From IMG/VR virus record IMGVR_UViG_3300007960_000155, positions 1 to 25,921 of that record: a DNA stretch of 25,921 bases; one strand, 5' to 3'. Source of the DNA: a virus. Both the position numbers and the translations under genes were made by a program. This document shows positions 16,550-23,892 of the stretch, piece after piece (position 1 is the first letter of the stretch; each line of letters opens with the position of its first letter). The notes below the pieces were generated by a model. The model made no database searches and was not told where the DNA came from. It worked only from the letters and a program-made list of their open reading frames with translations.

Positions 16550-17848
16550 TCAGTATGTGCCACCGTCAATTACGTTTGTCCAATCAGGAGTACCACTGTT
16601 TGAGTACAGGAAGTAACCATCGGTACCAGCAGCAGTTGCCTGCAGTGCGCCAGTTCCGTTACCATAAATGATACCATTCGAAGTAAAGGTGCTGGCACCA
16701 GTACCACCGTCTGCAACTGCGATATCAGTCGCAAGACCCGAGACAGTTCCACCTGTTAAGTTACCTTCGATGTTCGCGACGAGAGATGCAACTGCATATC
16801 CAGTTCCTGAAGTGTCAACTGTGGTTGACGGAGCAGATTGAAGGTCTTTGAACAGTCTAAACTTACCGTCTGATGCGTCGCGGAAAAGACCAGCATAGAG
16901 GTCTTGTGAACCCGATGTATCATACAGACCGTAGAAACCGATGTCAACTGCGTCAGTCGAACTGTTTCCGTTGGCGAGAATGATCAGAGGATCTTCAACA
17001 GTAAGTGTAGCAGTGTTTACGGTGGTAGTATCGCCGCTAACTGTTAGATCGCCAGACACAGTAAGGTTGTTAAAGGTCACGTTGTCAGTTGTGCCGACTG
17101 CCTGCCCGATATCGAATGTAATTTCGTTTGCACCAACAGTTGTCGCAACACCAGTGCCGCCAGTAAAGGTAATAGTTTCACCACCAGCAACAGTATCTGT
17201 TGATCCAGTATCAGCAGCAATGTCGAACGATGTAGAGATCGCTTGGGTTGAAACTGCTGTTACTAGACCCTTTGCGTTTACTGTAATAACAGGAACTGCT
17301 GTGGTTGAACCGAAAGAACCTACATCAGAGTTAACTGTCGCAAGAGTGCCTGTTCCAGTAACATTTCCTGTACCGTCGAACGAACCTGATGTATATGCCA
17401 AGTCGCCTGTGATTGCAATAGTACGACCAGTTGCCAGCGCAGTTGCTGTATCTGCATTACCAGTAACATTACCTGTTACGTTTCCGGTTACGTTTCCGGT
17501 TACGTTACCAGTAACATCACCAGTTAGATCGCCAGTTACGTTACCTGTTACGTTACCTGTTAGGGCCGCAGTGATTGTTCCTGCTGAAAAATTACCCGAA
17601 GCATCACGCTCGACGATCGTGCTTGCTGTGTTTGAATCTGTCGCGGCATCAATCGCATCGGTATAAAACTTACCGCCGATCGCATGAATTACTGGATTCG
17701 AACCGCTATCGACTGACTCGATGTAAAGTTTTGCGCCTACGCCATCATTAGATGCGTCTTGCGAGTATGCCAATTCTGCTTCGACCAGATCTGATGTACC
17801 TGGAGCAGCCGAACCAGAACTTCTTTTAATTTGAATAATAGTTGCCAT
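16550..17848 (-). CDS. Tail fibre-like protein with TGNV tetrapeptide repeats
   Basis: 432 residues. The N-terminus (MATIIQIKRSSGSAAPGTSD, then LVEAELAYSQD) is the short anchoring pattern seen in marine phage fibres. Residues about 97-131 are nine tetrapeptides of the form TG(N/D)(V/L). The later part shares modules with the 14220-16208 gene: (V/I)GTTxxVTFNxLTVSG and VxRDASGxFxAGTITA. The C-terminus ends NVIDGGTY, and the adjacent 71-residue protein also ends in IDGGTY. A GAGAGGA ribosome site lies about 12 bases before the ATG at 17848, with an A-rich spacer. Likely a structural fibre or fibre-connector; the receptor is unknown. Confidence 0.78.
   Translation of the reverse strand: MATIIQIKRSSGSAAPGTSDLVEAELAYSQDASNDGVGAKLYIESVDSGSNPVIHAIGGKFYTDAIDAATDSNTASTIVERDASGNFSAGTITAALTGNVTGNVTGDLTGDVTGNVTGNVTGNVTGNVTGNADTATALATGRTIAITGDLAYTSGSFDGTGNVTGTGTLATVNSDVGSFGSTTAVPVITVNAKGLVTAVSTQAISTSFDIAADTGSTDTVAGGETITFTGGTGVATTVGANEITFDIGQAVGTTDNVTFNNLTVSGDLTVSGDTTTVNTATLTVEDPLIILANGNSSTDAVDIGFYGLYDTSGSQDLYAGLFRDASDGKFRLFKDLQSAPSTTVDTSGTGYAVASLVANIEGNLTGGTVSGLATDIAVADGGTGASTFTSNGIIYGNGTGALQATAAGTDGYFLYSNSGTPDWTNVIDGGTY
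17456..17560 (-). repeat. 12-bp tandem repeat coding TG(N/D)(V/L)
   Basis: Nine 12-bp units; on the plus strand they resemble variants of GTTACGTTACCT and GTTACGTTTCCG. Several adjacent copies are nearly identical, so the array could expand or shrink by slippage without breaking the frame. Confidence 0.85.
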
Positions 17849-17872
17849 GTTTTTTTTATTCCTCTCGACGTT

Positions 17873-18088
17873 TTAATAAGTTCCGCCATCTATAGTTGAT
17901 AATGTCACTTCTGTCGCAGGATCTGCTGCTTCCCATTTTTTAGTAGTATTATTGTAGATCAACGTGTATCCATCTTGAACACCCGTTAAATCTATGTCTT
18001 GAAGGTTCTCGACTCTGGTCTGCGTCCTTCTGCTAACGACACTTGTATTTATATTATTAGAAAGTGGAACTGATACTTTAATAGACAT
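17873..18088 (-). CDS. Small structural protein with C-terminal IDGGTY
   Basis: 71 residues. The segment LQDIDLTGVQDGYTLIYNNT, then TKKWEA, is a pattern found in small structural proteins of marine T4-like phages, often repeated inside fibres. It ends STIDGGTY. The ATG overlaps the stop of the preceding gene (TAATG), suggesting coupled translation. It lies just before the TGNV fibre gene. Function unknown; probably a fibre- or baseplate-associated component. Confidence 0.72.
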   Translation of the reverse strand: MSIKVSVPLSNNINTSVVSRRTQTRVENLQDIDLTGVQDGYTLIYNNTTKKWEAADPATEVTLSTIDGGTY

Positions 18089-18417
18089 TACTTAGTAACC
18101 TCCGGATTAATCACTACAATTCCTTCTAAAACTCTAATTGTTTCTTCGTCGCTTGCCGCCTCGATATCGTAAACATACCTTCCTGCTTTAAGAGCAGTTG
18201 TTTGCGCTGCAGTAAGAGATATTGTTATCTCGCCATCCGTTGGTCTTGATGCCGTCGCAGTGAAATTCGTGGACGTGGTCGAATAATATGATTTTCTCAT
18301 CTGTGCGGAGATGGTGTACTCTGTTAGATCTTTAGCATCGTCGTTTTGATCAGATACGAGAACAGATAGCGAAAACGTAGTTCCCTGATCGATGTATATG
18401 TTGCGAACAGTCGCCAT
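18088..18417 (-). CDS. BppU-like small structural protein
   Basis: 109 residues, predicted all-beta. The layout (IDQGTTFSLSVLVSDQN, LTEYTISAQMRKSYYSTT, EITISLTAAQTTALKAGRYV, YDIE, RVLEGIVVINPEVT) resembles the N-terminal domain of baseplate-upper-protein-like phage structural proteins, which dock receptor-binding parts to the tail. It is the first gene of the leftward fibre block. A late promoter box lies at 18450-18457 and the next gene overlaps its stop. Confidence 0.75.
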   Translation of the reverse strand: MATVRNIYIDQGTTFSLSVLVSDQNDDAKDLTEYTISAQMRKSYYSTTSTNFTATASRPTDGEITISLTAAQTTALKAGRYVYDIEAASDEETIRVLEGIVVINPEVTK

Positions 18418-18427
18418 CTTCTTCCCT

Positions 18428-18435
18428 TATAAATT
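18428..18435 (+). promoter_or_regulatory. Possible late promoter box for the plus-strand cluster
   Basis: The plus strand reads TATAAATT, one base from TATAAATA, 38 bases before the ATG at 18473. It is the best candidate start signal in the short gap before the plus-strand genes, but is only a one-mismatch match. Confidence 0.4.
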
Positions 18436-18449
18436 AAACTATACGCGAT

Positions 18450-18457
18450 TATTTATA
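18450..18457 (-). promoter_or_regulatory. T4-type late promoter box for the fibre block
   Basis: The minus strand reads TATAAATA exactly, 33 bases upstream of the ATG at 18417. It faces the plus-strand box at 18428-18435. Confidence 0.65.
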
Positions 18458-18472
18458 AAAACTGGAGTGCTG

Positions 18473-19165
18473 ATGAGAAGCATTTTAACTCTAAAATATG
18501 GTGAGAAGTATAGTTCTGAGCACGTAAACAAGATAGCAGAACAAACAAAATACCAGTATAATTATTTTTGCATAACAGACAACGCACAAGGTTTAGACTC
18601 AAGAATAACCCCAATACCTATCCCCGAGGAAGCAGAGGGTCATTGGTTGAAGATCTGGATGTATAATCTTAACTATTTAGGGGATGTTCTATACTTAGAT
18701 TTAGATGTTTCTATTCAAAAAGATATAGACCATTTATGGAATTATATTGACGAAACCCCAACAATAGTATATACTTTCTGGAAGAACAAAGGATTTCCTG
18801 AATTCATGGGCGACACACATTCTATGCGCTATATGAGCAACTATAACTCAAGTGCTGTGTTGTGGAGATCGGGATCTTCTGCTGCAAAATCTATCTGGGA
18901 GACATTTTATGAACACTCAGATTATTATCAAACCAAATATTGGGGTGATGATAGATTTCTTTGGCACGAGGATATAGAACTGAATACTTTTCCGAAAGGC
19001 GAATTTTATTCATTCGTGTATGGTGCTGATTACTATGGGGTCGATGACGATAATAAATCGTTCAAGTATAGACCTGATTACACTATAGCATTGCTGAATG
19101 GATTGGATCAGTTTCCTGGAGCAGATAAAAAATATGACGAATTTCGTATGCATCAAGTGGGGTGA
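18473..19165 (+). CDS. Glycosyltransferase-like protein, copy 1 of 4
   Basis: 230 residues from the ATG at 18473, which has GGAG about 5 bases upstream; the frame is open further upstream but lacks a ribosome site. The N-terminus MRSILTLKYGEKYSSEHVNK fits the family pattern K(W/Y)GxKYxxxxVN. An LYLDLDVSIQ segment gives a DxD-like pair at Asp76/Asp78, the usual nucleotide-sugar/metal motif of GT-A glycosyltransferases. The end has FKYRPDYTIALLNGLDQFPG, also shared by its neighbours. It is the most divergent of the four at the first motif (KYG rather than KWG). Donor and acceptor are unknown. Its end overlaps the next gene by 32 bases. Confidence 0.75.
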   Translation: MRSILTLKYGEKYSSEHVNKIAEQTKYQYNYFCITDNAQGLDSRITPIPIPEEAEGHWLKIWMYNLNYLGDVLYLDLDVSIQKDIDHLWNYIDETPTIVYTFWKNKGFPEFMGDTHSMRYMSNYNSSAVLWRSGSSAAKSIWETFYEHSDYYQTKYWGDDRFLWHEDIELNTFPKGEFYSFVYGADYYGVDDDNKSFKYRPDYTIALLNGLDQFPGADKKYDEFRMHQVG

Positions 19166-19883
19166 CAAATACCCCGCGAAGTATGTGAATAACCTATACA
19201 ACATGGTAAAGAGAAACTATAAGAAGGAATTTACGTTCACTTGTTATACTGATGACTCGACCGACATAATTTGTGACACTGCTCCGATCCCTGATGATGG
19301 ATTGCTTCATCCAAAATACTATTTTGGAAAAGAAAATTTTTGTTTCGATCGTGCCAAGTTTCTGATATTCAATTCTAAAGAATGGTTAGGATACAAAGGT
19401 AACTGGTGTTACTTAGATCTTGATGTGGTCATCCAAGAAGACATAACAGAGATTGAAACTCTCTCACAGAAACCAAGAATGATATATTGCAGATGGCAAC
19501 CAGAGTCACAAAAACACGACAGACTTTTTATAGAGATTCGCGGAACATTCTACAATTCTAGTGTTACTATGTGGCCTGATGATTCGACGAAGCACATCTA
19601 TGAAGATGTTTTACAAAATTCTGAGGCAGTTTTCAAAACATACTTCAAAGGTAGCGACAACTATCACTACTGGAGGCAGAGAAAGTTCTGGAATGATGTA
19701 CCAGGAGGTTGGATTTATTCTTGGAATAGAGGTAAACACTTAGATGACCTAGAACCTTTTAAATTCAGACCTGATGCCAAGATATGCCTATTCAATACCG
19801 ATAATGTGCCGCATCCATCTGCCAAGAAGTTCTTAGAACTTGCTGATTGTAAAGACGAGAATATAGTTAGGTTGTGGCAATGA
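19134..19883 (+). CDS. Glycosyltransferase-like protein, copy 2 of 4
   Basis: 249 residues from the ATG at 19134 (MTNFVCIKWGDKYPAKYVNN), inside the end of copy 1. The DxD-like motif is in WCYLDLDVVIQED (Asp95/Asp97). The C-terminal motif FKFRPDAKICLFNTDNVPHP matches the family. A conserved middle piece (FYNSSVTMWPDD) probably lines the acceptor side. No signal peptide or membrane segment is seen, so it should act in the cytoplasm. The stop is shared with the next start (ATGA). Confidence 0.77.
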   Translation: MTNFVCIKWGDKYPAKYVNNLYNMVKRNYKKEFTFTCYTDDSTDIICDTAPIPDDGLLHPKYYFGKENFCFDRAKFLIFNSKEWLGYKGNWCYLDLDVVIQEDITEIETLSQKPRMIYCRWQPESQKHDRLFIEIRGTFYNSSVTMWPDDSTKHIYEDVLQNSEAVFKTYFKGSDNYHYWRQRKFWNDVPGGWIYSWNRGKHLDDLEPFKFRPDAKICLFNTDNVPHPSAKKFLELADCKDENIVRLWQ

Positions 19884-20698
19884 GAGTAAACTACATTTGC
19901 TGTAAATGGGGAACCAAATACTCCACCGATTTCGTCAACCGTTTATATCGAATGGCAAAGAAGCATACCCCAGAACGTTTCGAGTTTCATTTTTATTGCT
20001 ATACGGACAACAGTGAAGGTTTTGAAGATGAAATCAAAGTCATCGACTTCCCAGACATCCCAGATATCCACCCGAAATACTGGTTCGGATCAGACGATTT
20101 CAAATATGGTATGGCCCGTTGCTGGGATCGACCCAAGACCTTTATCTTCAACACCCACAACTTCGCAGAAGATAAACCAACTGGCAGATTTGTATTCTTC
20201 GATCTGGATGTAATCATTCAGAACGACCTGTCGCCGATTATCACATATGATTTTGAGAATCCGACCAAATTGCGTTCTTGGTGGCAAGATCCTCGACCTA
20301 TGAAGTCTAGAAACTTCAAGTTGGCACATGGTGCATACACGAATGGTAGTTGCATGGTTTGGTCAGATGATCAAACGGAGTGTATCTGGAATGATGTTTT
20401 GGAACACCAAGAAAGGATCTGGTTCACATTTACTGATGGAACAGACAACTATCATAGTTGGAGGTGGGGTGAATTCAGCAACACACCTCTATGGAAGCAC
20501 TTTCCAAGCACCTTTGCATATTCATATAATAGAGGTCGCGACTGGGATTCTGGTGACTTAGAGGTCGCTAAATATAGAAAGAACTGTATTCTATGTGTCT
20601 TCAACGTAGACTTGTTACCATTTGAAGATAACCGCAGAGGCAAAGTGAAACAAGAATCGTTGGTTGATCCAGATCTTTTACAACATTGGAATGTATGA
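19880..20698 (+). CDS. Glycosyltransferase-like protein, copy 3 of 4
   Basis: 272 residues from the ATG at 19880, in a four-base ATGA overlap with copy 2; a GTG 6 bases earlier is also in frame. The N-terminus reads YICCKWGTKYSTDFVNRLY. The DxD-like motif is in FVFFDLDVIIQND (Asp108/Asp110), followed by GAYTNGSCMVWSDDQ, TDNYHSWRWGEF and YSYNRGRDW, all with counterparts in copy 2. It is closest in layout to copy 2. Its end overlaps copy 4 by four bases. Confidence 0.77.
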   Translation: MRVNYICCKWGTKYSTDFVNRLYRMAKKHTPERFEFHFYCYTDNSEGFEDEIKVIDFPDIPDIHPKYWFGSDDFKYGMARCWDRPKTFIFNTHNFAEDKPTGRFVFFDLDVIIQNDLSPIITYDFENPTKLRSWWQDPRPMKSRNFKLAHGAYTNGSCMVWSDDQTECIWNDVLEHQERIWFTFTDGTDNYHSWRWGEFSNTPLWKHFPSTFAYSYNRGRDWDSGDLEVAKYRKNCILCVFNVDLLPFEDNRRGKVKQESLVDPDLLQHWNV

Positions 20699-21381
20699 TG
20701 ATTAATATCTATACTGTGAAATGGGGGACCAAATATGGTTCCAAGTATGTAAATCGTCTCTTAGAAGATTGCAAGAAATTCATCACAACCGAGTTTGAAT
20801 TTCATTGCATAACAGAGGATGCTACTGGATTAGATCCTGAGGTCATAGTTATACCCATTCCGGAAGACAATTATTATGAGAAGTGGTGGAACAAGTTATA
20901 TCTGTTTGATCGAAACTTAATTCGTAAACAAGGCGAGAAGTTGTTTTTCGATCTAGACATTACGATACAGAATAACATAGATTGTATCGTCGAACAAGAT
21001 CCGGAAGATGGATTGACGTTTATTCGAACTCACTGGCACAACTTGAACAAAATGAAACTAGACACCAAGGATGTGCCGCACAAGTATACTGAATTAAACT
21101 CGAGTGTTCTCCGGTGGAATGATAAATTAGATATTGATAAAATAACTAAATTCACCAGAGACTACGCAGATCAGATGTTCTATTACTACAGAGGACTAGA
21201 CAACATGTTTGGGCATCAACGCGAACGTCTATTAAAGATAAATTACTTCCCCGACAGTTGGTTTTACAGTTACAACCACGGGTATATGTGGCCTACTGAT
21301 ATTGAGAAGAAGGTGCTCAGAAAAGAACCTTTGATTTGTTTATACGATTCTATGGAAAGACCTGAAGATGTTAAAATATAA
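20695..21381 (+). CDS. Glycosyltransferase-like protein, copy 4 of 4
   Basis: 228 residues from the ATG at 20695, which overlaps the stop of copy 3 (ATGA); the next codon is also ATG. It has INIYTVKWGTKYGSKYVNRL, the DxD-like pair in LFFDLDITIQNN (Asp86/Asp88), an SSVLRWND segment and YSYNHGYMW near the C-terminus. The C-terminal motif is shorter (EPLICLYDSMERPED) than in the other copies. Its 3' end overlaps the methyltransferase-like gene by 14 bases. Confidence 0.75.
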   Translation: MMINIYTVKWGTKYGSKYVNRLLEDCKKFITTEFEFHCITEDATGLDPEVIVIPIPEDNYYEKWWNKLYLFDRNLIRKQGEKLFFDLDITIQNNIDCIVEQDPEDGLTFIRTHWHNLNKMKLDTKDVPHKYTELNSSVLRWNDKLDIDKITKFTRDYADQMFYYYRGLDNMFGHQRERLLKINYFPDSWFYSYNHGYMWPTDIEKKVLRKEPLICLYDSMERPEDVKI

Positions 21382-22024
21382 TTACCTGAACAGTTACCGT
21401 CATTGGGGATTGGGTTTAGAAAAGATCAACCATGAGATGCCATGGAAGCATGAGGATTTTCGAAAGTCTCTCAATCCCAATTCTATGGACGCTGCAATAT
21501 GGATGGTGGAAAGACTTCAAAGGCACGTAGACCTGAACAAAAAACAAGAAATTATAATTCTAAATTCTTGGTTGGGGTTTCCCCTCGTCCCGCTTCTTTG
21601 TGAGAATTTAAATGTCAAAAAATTAACTCTAATTGATATTGACAATGATGCTCTCGAGTTGTCGAAGGTATTCAACAAACACTATTCTGACAGCGGGATC
21701 GAATTAAACCATCTCAACTGGGATGTGCCTTTTGCTTACCACGATATTAATGCTCTTCCAGCAGATATCGTTATTTCTGTTTCGTGTGAGGCGATGTACC
21801 CATTGAAGAATCTGACTACCGCAAACAAAGATTGCATCTTTGCTTGTCAATCTTCGACAGTATTTCGTGAGATGTATGGGATAAATTGCGTCCCGACTAT
21901 CGAAGCACACATTGAAAACGTAGGTGTTAAGGATGTGTTTTATTCCGGTTCTATTACGCAATCATATTGGTCTTGGGAAGGCATGGTTGACTTCGATAGA
22001 TTTATGGTTATTGGTAAGAAGTAA
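21368..22024 (+). CDS. Methyltransferase-like Rossmann protein
   Basis: 218 residues. IIILNSWLGFPLVPLL (62-77) resembles the glycine-containing SAM-binding loop after strand 1, and KKLTLIDIDNDALELSK (84-100) resembles strand 2 with its acidic residue. An ADIVISVSCEAMYPL stretch near the strand 4 position follows. This suggests a class I SAM-dependent methyltransferase, but the loop is not a perfect GxGxG and no target motif such as DPPY or NPPY is seen. It may methylate a sugar made or attached by the neighbouring transferases. It ends one base before the convergent oxygenase gene. Confidence 0.55.
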   Translation: MLKYNYLNSYRHWGLGLEKINHEMPWKHEDFRKSLNPNSMDAAIWMVERLQRHVDLNKKQEIIILNSWLGFPLVPLLCENLNVKKLTLIDIDNDALELSKVFNKHYSDSGIELNHLNWDVPFAYHDINALPADIVISVSCEAMYPLKNLTTANKDCIFACQSSTVFREMYGINCVPTIEAHIENVGVKDVFYSGSITQSYWSWEGMVDFDRFMVIGKK

Positions 22025-22025
22025 A

Positions 22026-22721
22026 TTAATCGGGATATAATTTACCAAAGTGTGACGCATCTTTTCCTGAGATATCTTCGATCATACTTTGCCAGATATC
22101 GAGGTGAGGTACGATATAACCAAAAGTCAATCTCTTTTCAGTATTACCGCAGCAATGGTAAATCATATTACCGCTGTCCTTTTCGGGATATGTTCCGTAA
22201 TACCCAACTTTACATGACCAACCCACTGGATCGGGTAGAGTGAGAATTTCATCATTGACGTAATCATACCATCTAAAGAATCCACCACCTTCGACTGGAT
22301 TATACGTTAAGAGAATATTGTATCCTGTGGCATTATGATTAGTGTGCCAACCCATGAATCCACCAGGAGGATAATACGTATGAACCGCGACGTTTCTAGC
22401 ACCGAGGAATGCGATTAATTCTGAATTTAGTTCCTGTTGCTTGTGATGGTGTTGCGAAGGAAACCATGGTTCGCGATACATCTGACTCATATCTGTTGCG
22501 ACAACGGTCTCTGGGAATCCGATGTGCTTATCGCCTTTTGACCTAATGTGTTCTAAGTATTTTTCATCAGTCGCAGTTTCCCACGTTAAACCGCCTGCAC
22601 GCTTCGCGCGAAATTCTTCTGGACCTGCTAGAATGTCATGATCGTTCTGAGCAAAGAACCACTCAGTATATGGCATCAAGATATCTAACAGTTCATCTGA
22701 AATTGATTCGGTAAACAGCAT
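22026..22721 (-). CDS. Fe(II)/2-oxoglutarate oxygenase-like protein
   Basis: 231 residues. The C-terminal half has the double-stranded beta-helix layout of prolyl-hydroxylase-like dioxygenases: AVHTYYPPGGFMGWHTNHNA (112-131), YNILLTYN, GGGFFRWYD, GWSCKVGYYG, then IYHCCGNTEKRLTFGY (187-202). Candidate residues are His126, His189 and Arg197 (2-oxoglutarate binding). The usual second metal ligand in HxD is Asn here (HTN, 126-128), so activity is uncertain. The ATG at 22721 has AGGA about 9 bases upstream. It follows the minus-strand glycosyltransferase-like gene and may hydroxylate a protein or sugar substrate. Confidence 0.68.
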   Translation of the reverse strand: MLFTESISDELLDILMPYTEWFFAQNDHDILAGPEEFRAKRAGGLTWETATDEKYLEHIRSKGDKHIGFPETVVATDMSQMYREPWFPSQHHHKQQELNSELIAFLGARNVAVHTYYPPGGFMGWHTNHNATGYNILLTYNPVEGGGFFRWYDYVNDEILTLPDPVGWSCKVGYYGTYPEKDSGNMIYHCCGNTEKRLTFGYIVPHLDIWQSMIEDISGKDASHFGKLYPD

Positions 22722-22732
22722 ATAATTTTATC

Positions 22733-23428
22733 CTAGAGTAAATTTTGAGGAATGGTATAGTGGTAGATAATTCTTTCGTGACCCATCAGTTCTTCTTCCT
22801 TATATCCAGACACAAAGTTCCACTTAGCATCTGGATCTGGGAATCTGGCATATTTAACACCAAAGTCAAAAAGATTCAATAATCTCCACATAGTAAAGGT
22901 ATCCCAATATCGTGCCTCTTCAGGATAGTGCATCATATCAAAGTTTTCATCCTGCTGCTTCCAATATTCGTCATACCATGCACGCATTAATTTTAAAGTT
23001 CTTTCATTACTTCTATATAGAAATAATCCGCAATGCTCAGTCATCTCTTCAGTTTCTGAAAGCATGGTAATCTTAGCATTATAAGGTCTATTAGCAGTAA
23101 ATAGAATGTCAACATCTTCAGGAATTTGATCCCAAACAGTTTGAATATCCTCGTGCTCGATTTCAGTATCAGCATCAACATACACGGTTAAGTCGTATGG
23201 GGTTTGGTCTAGTGCCCACAACTTCGCCCTTCTGTCGTTAGGAACATTTTCAGTTACGATGTTGTCAAAAATATCATAATCTTCTTCTTTGATCCAATCC
23301 GGATTGCCGCAGAATAATGTAATTTTAGCATCCGGATAATAATCTTTTAGAGAGATTGCTGAGTTTTTTGCTGCTCTGTAGAATCCTTTGTATCTAGAGA
23401 CAGCATACAAAAATCCATTATTCGACAT
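22733..23428 (-). CDS. Glycosyltransferase-like protein with DAD motif (different family)
   Basis: 231 residues from the ATG at 23428; a GTG at 23434 is an alternative start. It has a GT-A-like first half (GFLYAVSRYKGFYRAAKNSA, KITLFCGNP) and TVYVDADTEI with the DxD pair Asp85/Asp87. It then has MTEHCGLFLYRSN and an aromatic-rich C-terminus. It lacks the KWGxKY motif of the four plus-strand copies, so it belongs to another branch. It overlaps the upstream coiled-coil gene and lies 11 bases before the oxygenase gene, which suggests one transcript from the sigma70-type promoter. Donor and acceptor are unknown. Confidence 0.65.
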   Translation of the reverse strand: MSNNGFLYAVSRYKGFYRAAKNSAISLKDYYPDAKITLFCGNPDWIKEEDYDIFDNIVTENVPNDRRAKLWALDQTPYDLTVYVDADTEIEHEDIQTVWDQIPEDVDILFTANRPYNAKITMLSETEEMTEHCGLFLYRSNERTLKLMRAWYDEYWKQQDENFDMMHYPEEARYWDTFTMWRLLNLFDFGVKYARFPDPDAKWNFVSGYKEEELMGHERIIYHYTIPQNLL

Positions 23429-23861
23429 TAGCACTTTCTTCCGTCATAAGAATAGCAGCAAGAGCAGTGATCTCGATTACGCTCTTTGCTTTACGAATCT
23501 TCGACTTCATTTTTCTGTTGGATGAGTTCTTGATGACATCAATTTCAAACGCATCAAGTTTGGCAGCAAAAAGTTGCTCCTGCTTAACCTTTTCCATGTC
23601 TGCCTTGCGACGATCGTCATTGCGCTTGATCTCTTCGTCGCGCAATTCCTTACGACGATTGGTGTTAGCATCGAGTTGCTCGATGCTGAAATTTTTCAGA
23701 ATTTCTTTATAGTCGCGATTATTACCATCATTCATGATTGATGCAGTAACTCTTTTATCCGTATCAGGATAATAGAATTCTGCGATAATGTGTTCGCGTT
23801 CCTTATTTGCCCAATAAGGATTTTCAATTTTACGATTTGTGATAGGTGAAGATGCCATCAT
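23418..23861 (-). CDS. Small charged coiled-coil protein, unknown function
   Basis: 147 residues starting MMASSPITNRKIENPYWANK. The two initial ATG codons (23861 and 23858) both suit the GGAG ribosome site just upstream. Residues about 10-40 are a conserved-looking beta segment (EHIIAEFYYPDTDKRVTASI). Residues about 53-105 form a highly charged helix, probably a coiled coil. Residues 112-125 are Lys/Arg-rich, and the C-terminus is hydrophobic then acidic. No catalytic motif is seen. It is first behind a sigma70-like promoter, unlike the late genes, so it may be expressed early. Confidence 0.75.
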   Translation of the reverse strand: MMASSPITNRKIENPYWANKEREHIIAEFYYPDTDKRVTASIMNDGNNRDYKEILKNFSIEQLDANTNRRKELRDEEIKRNDDRRKADMEKVKQEQLFAAKLDAFEIDVIKNSSNRKMKSKIRKAKSVIEITALAAILMTEESANVE

Positions 23862-23892
23862 AAGACTCCATAATTAATGTAGCAATACATTA

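Noticed and set aside
16941-17666. 241-residue open frame on the plus strand, opposite the TGNV fibre gene
   Set aside because: It is the reverse complement of the repeat-rich fibre gene; the Val/Pro/Ser composition is an artefact of codon use and there is no ribosome site.
18046-18053. Exact TATAAATA on the minus strand inside the 71-residue gene
   Set aside because: It is within coding sequence (the NINTS region) about 200 bases before the TGNV fibre gene; no other support for a promoter.
18392-18472. Upstream extension of the first glycosyltransferase-like gene
   Set aside because: The extension overlaps the divergent gene start and both promoter boxes and lacks a ribosome site; the ATG at 18473 has GGAG at good spacing and aligns with the paralogues.
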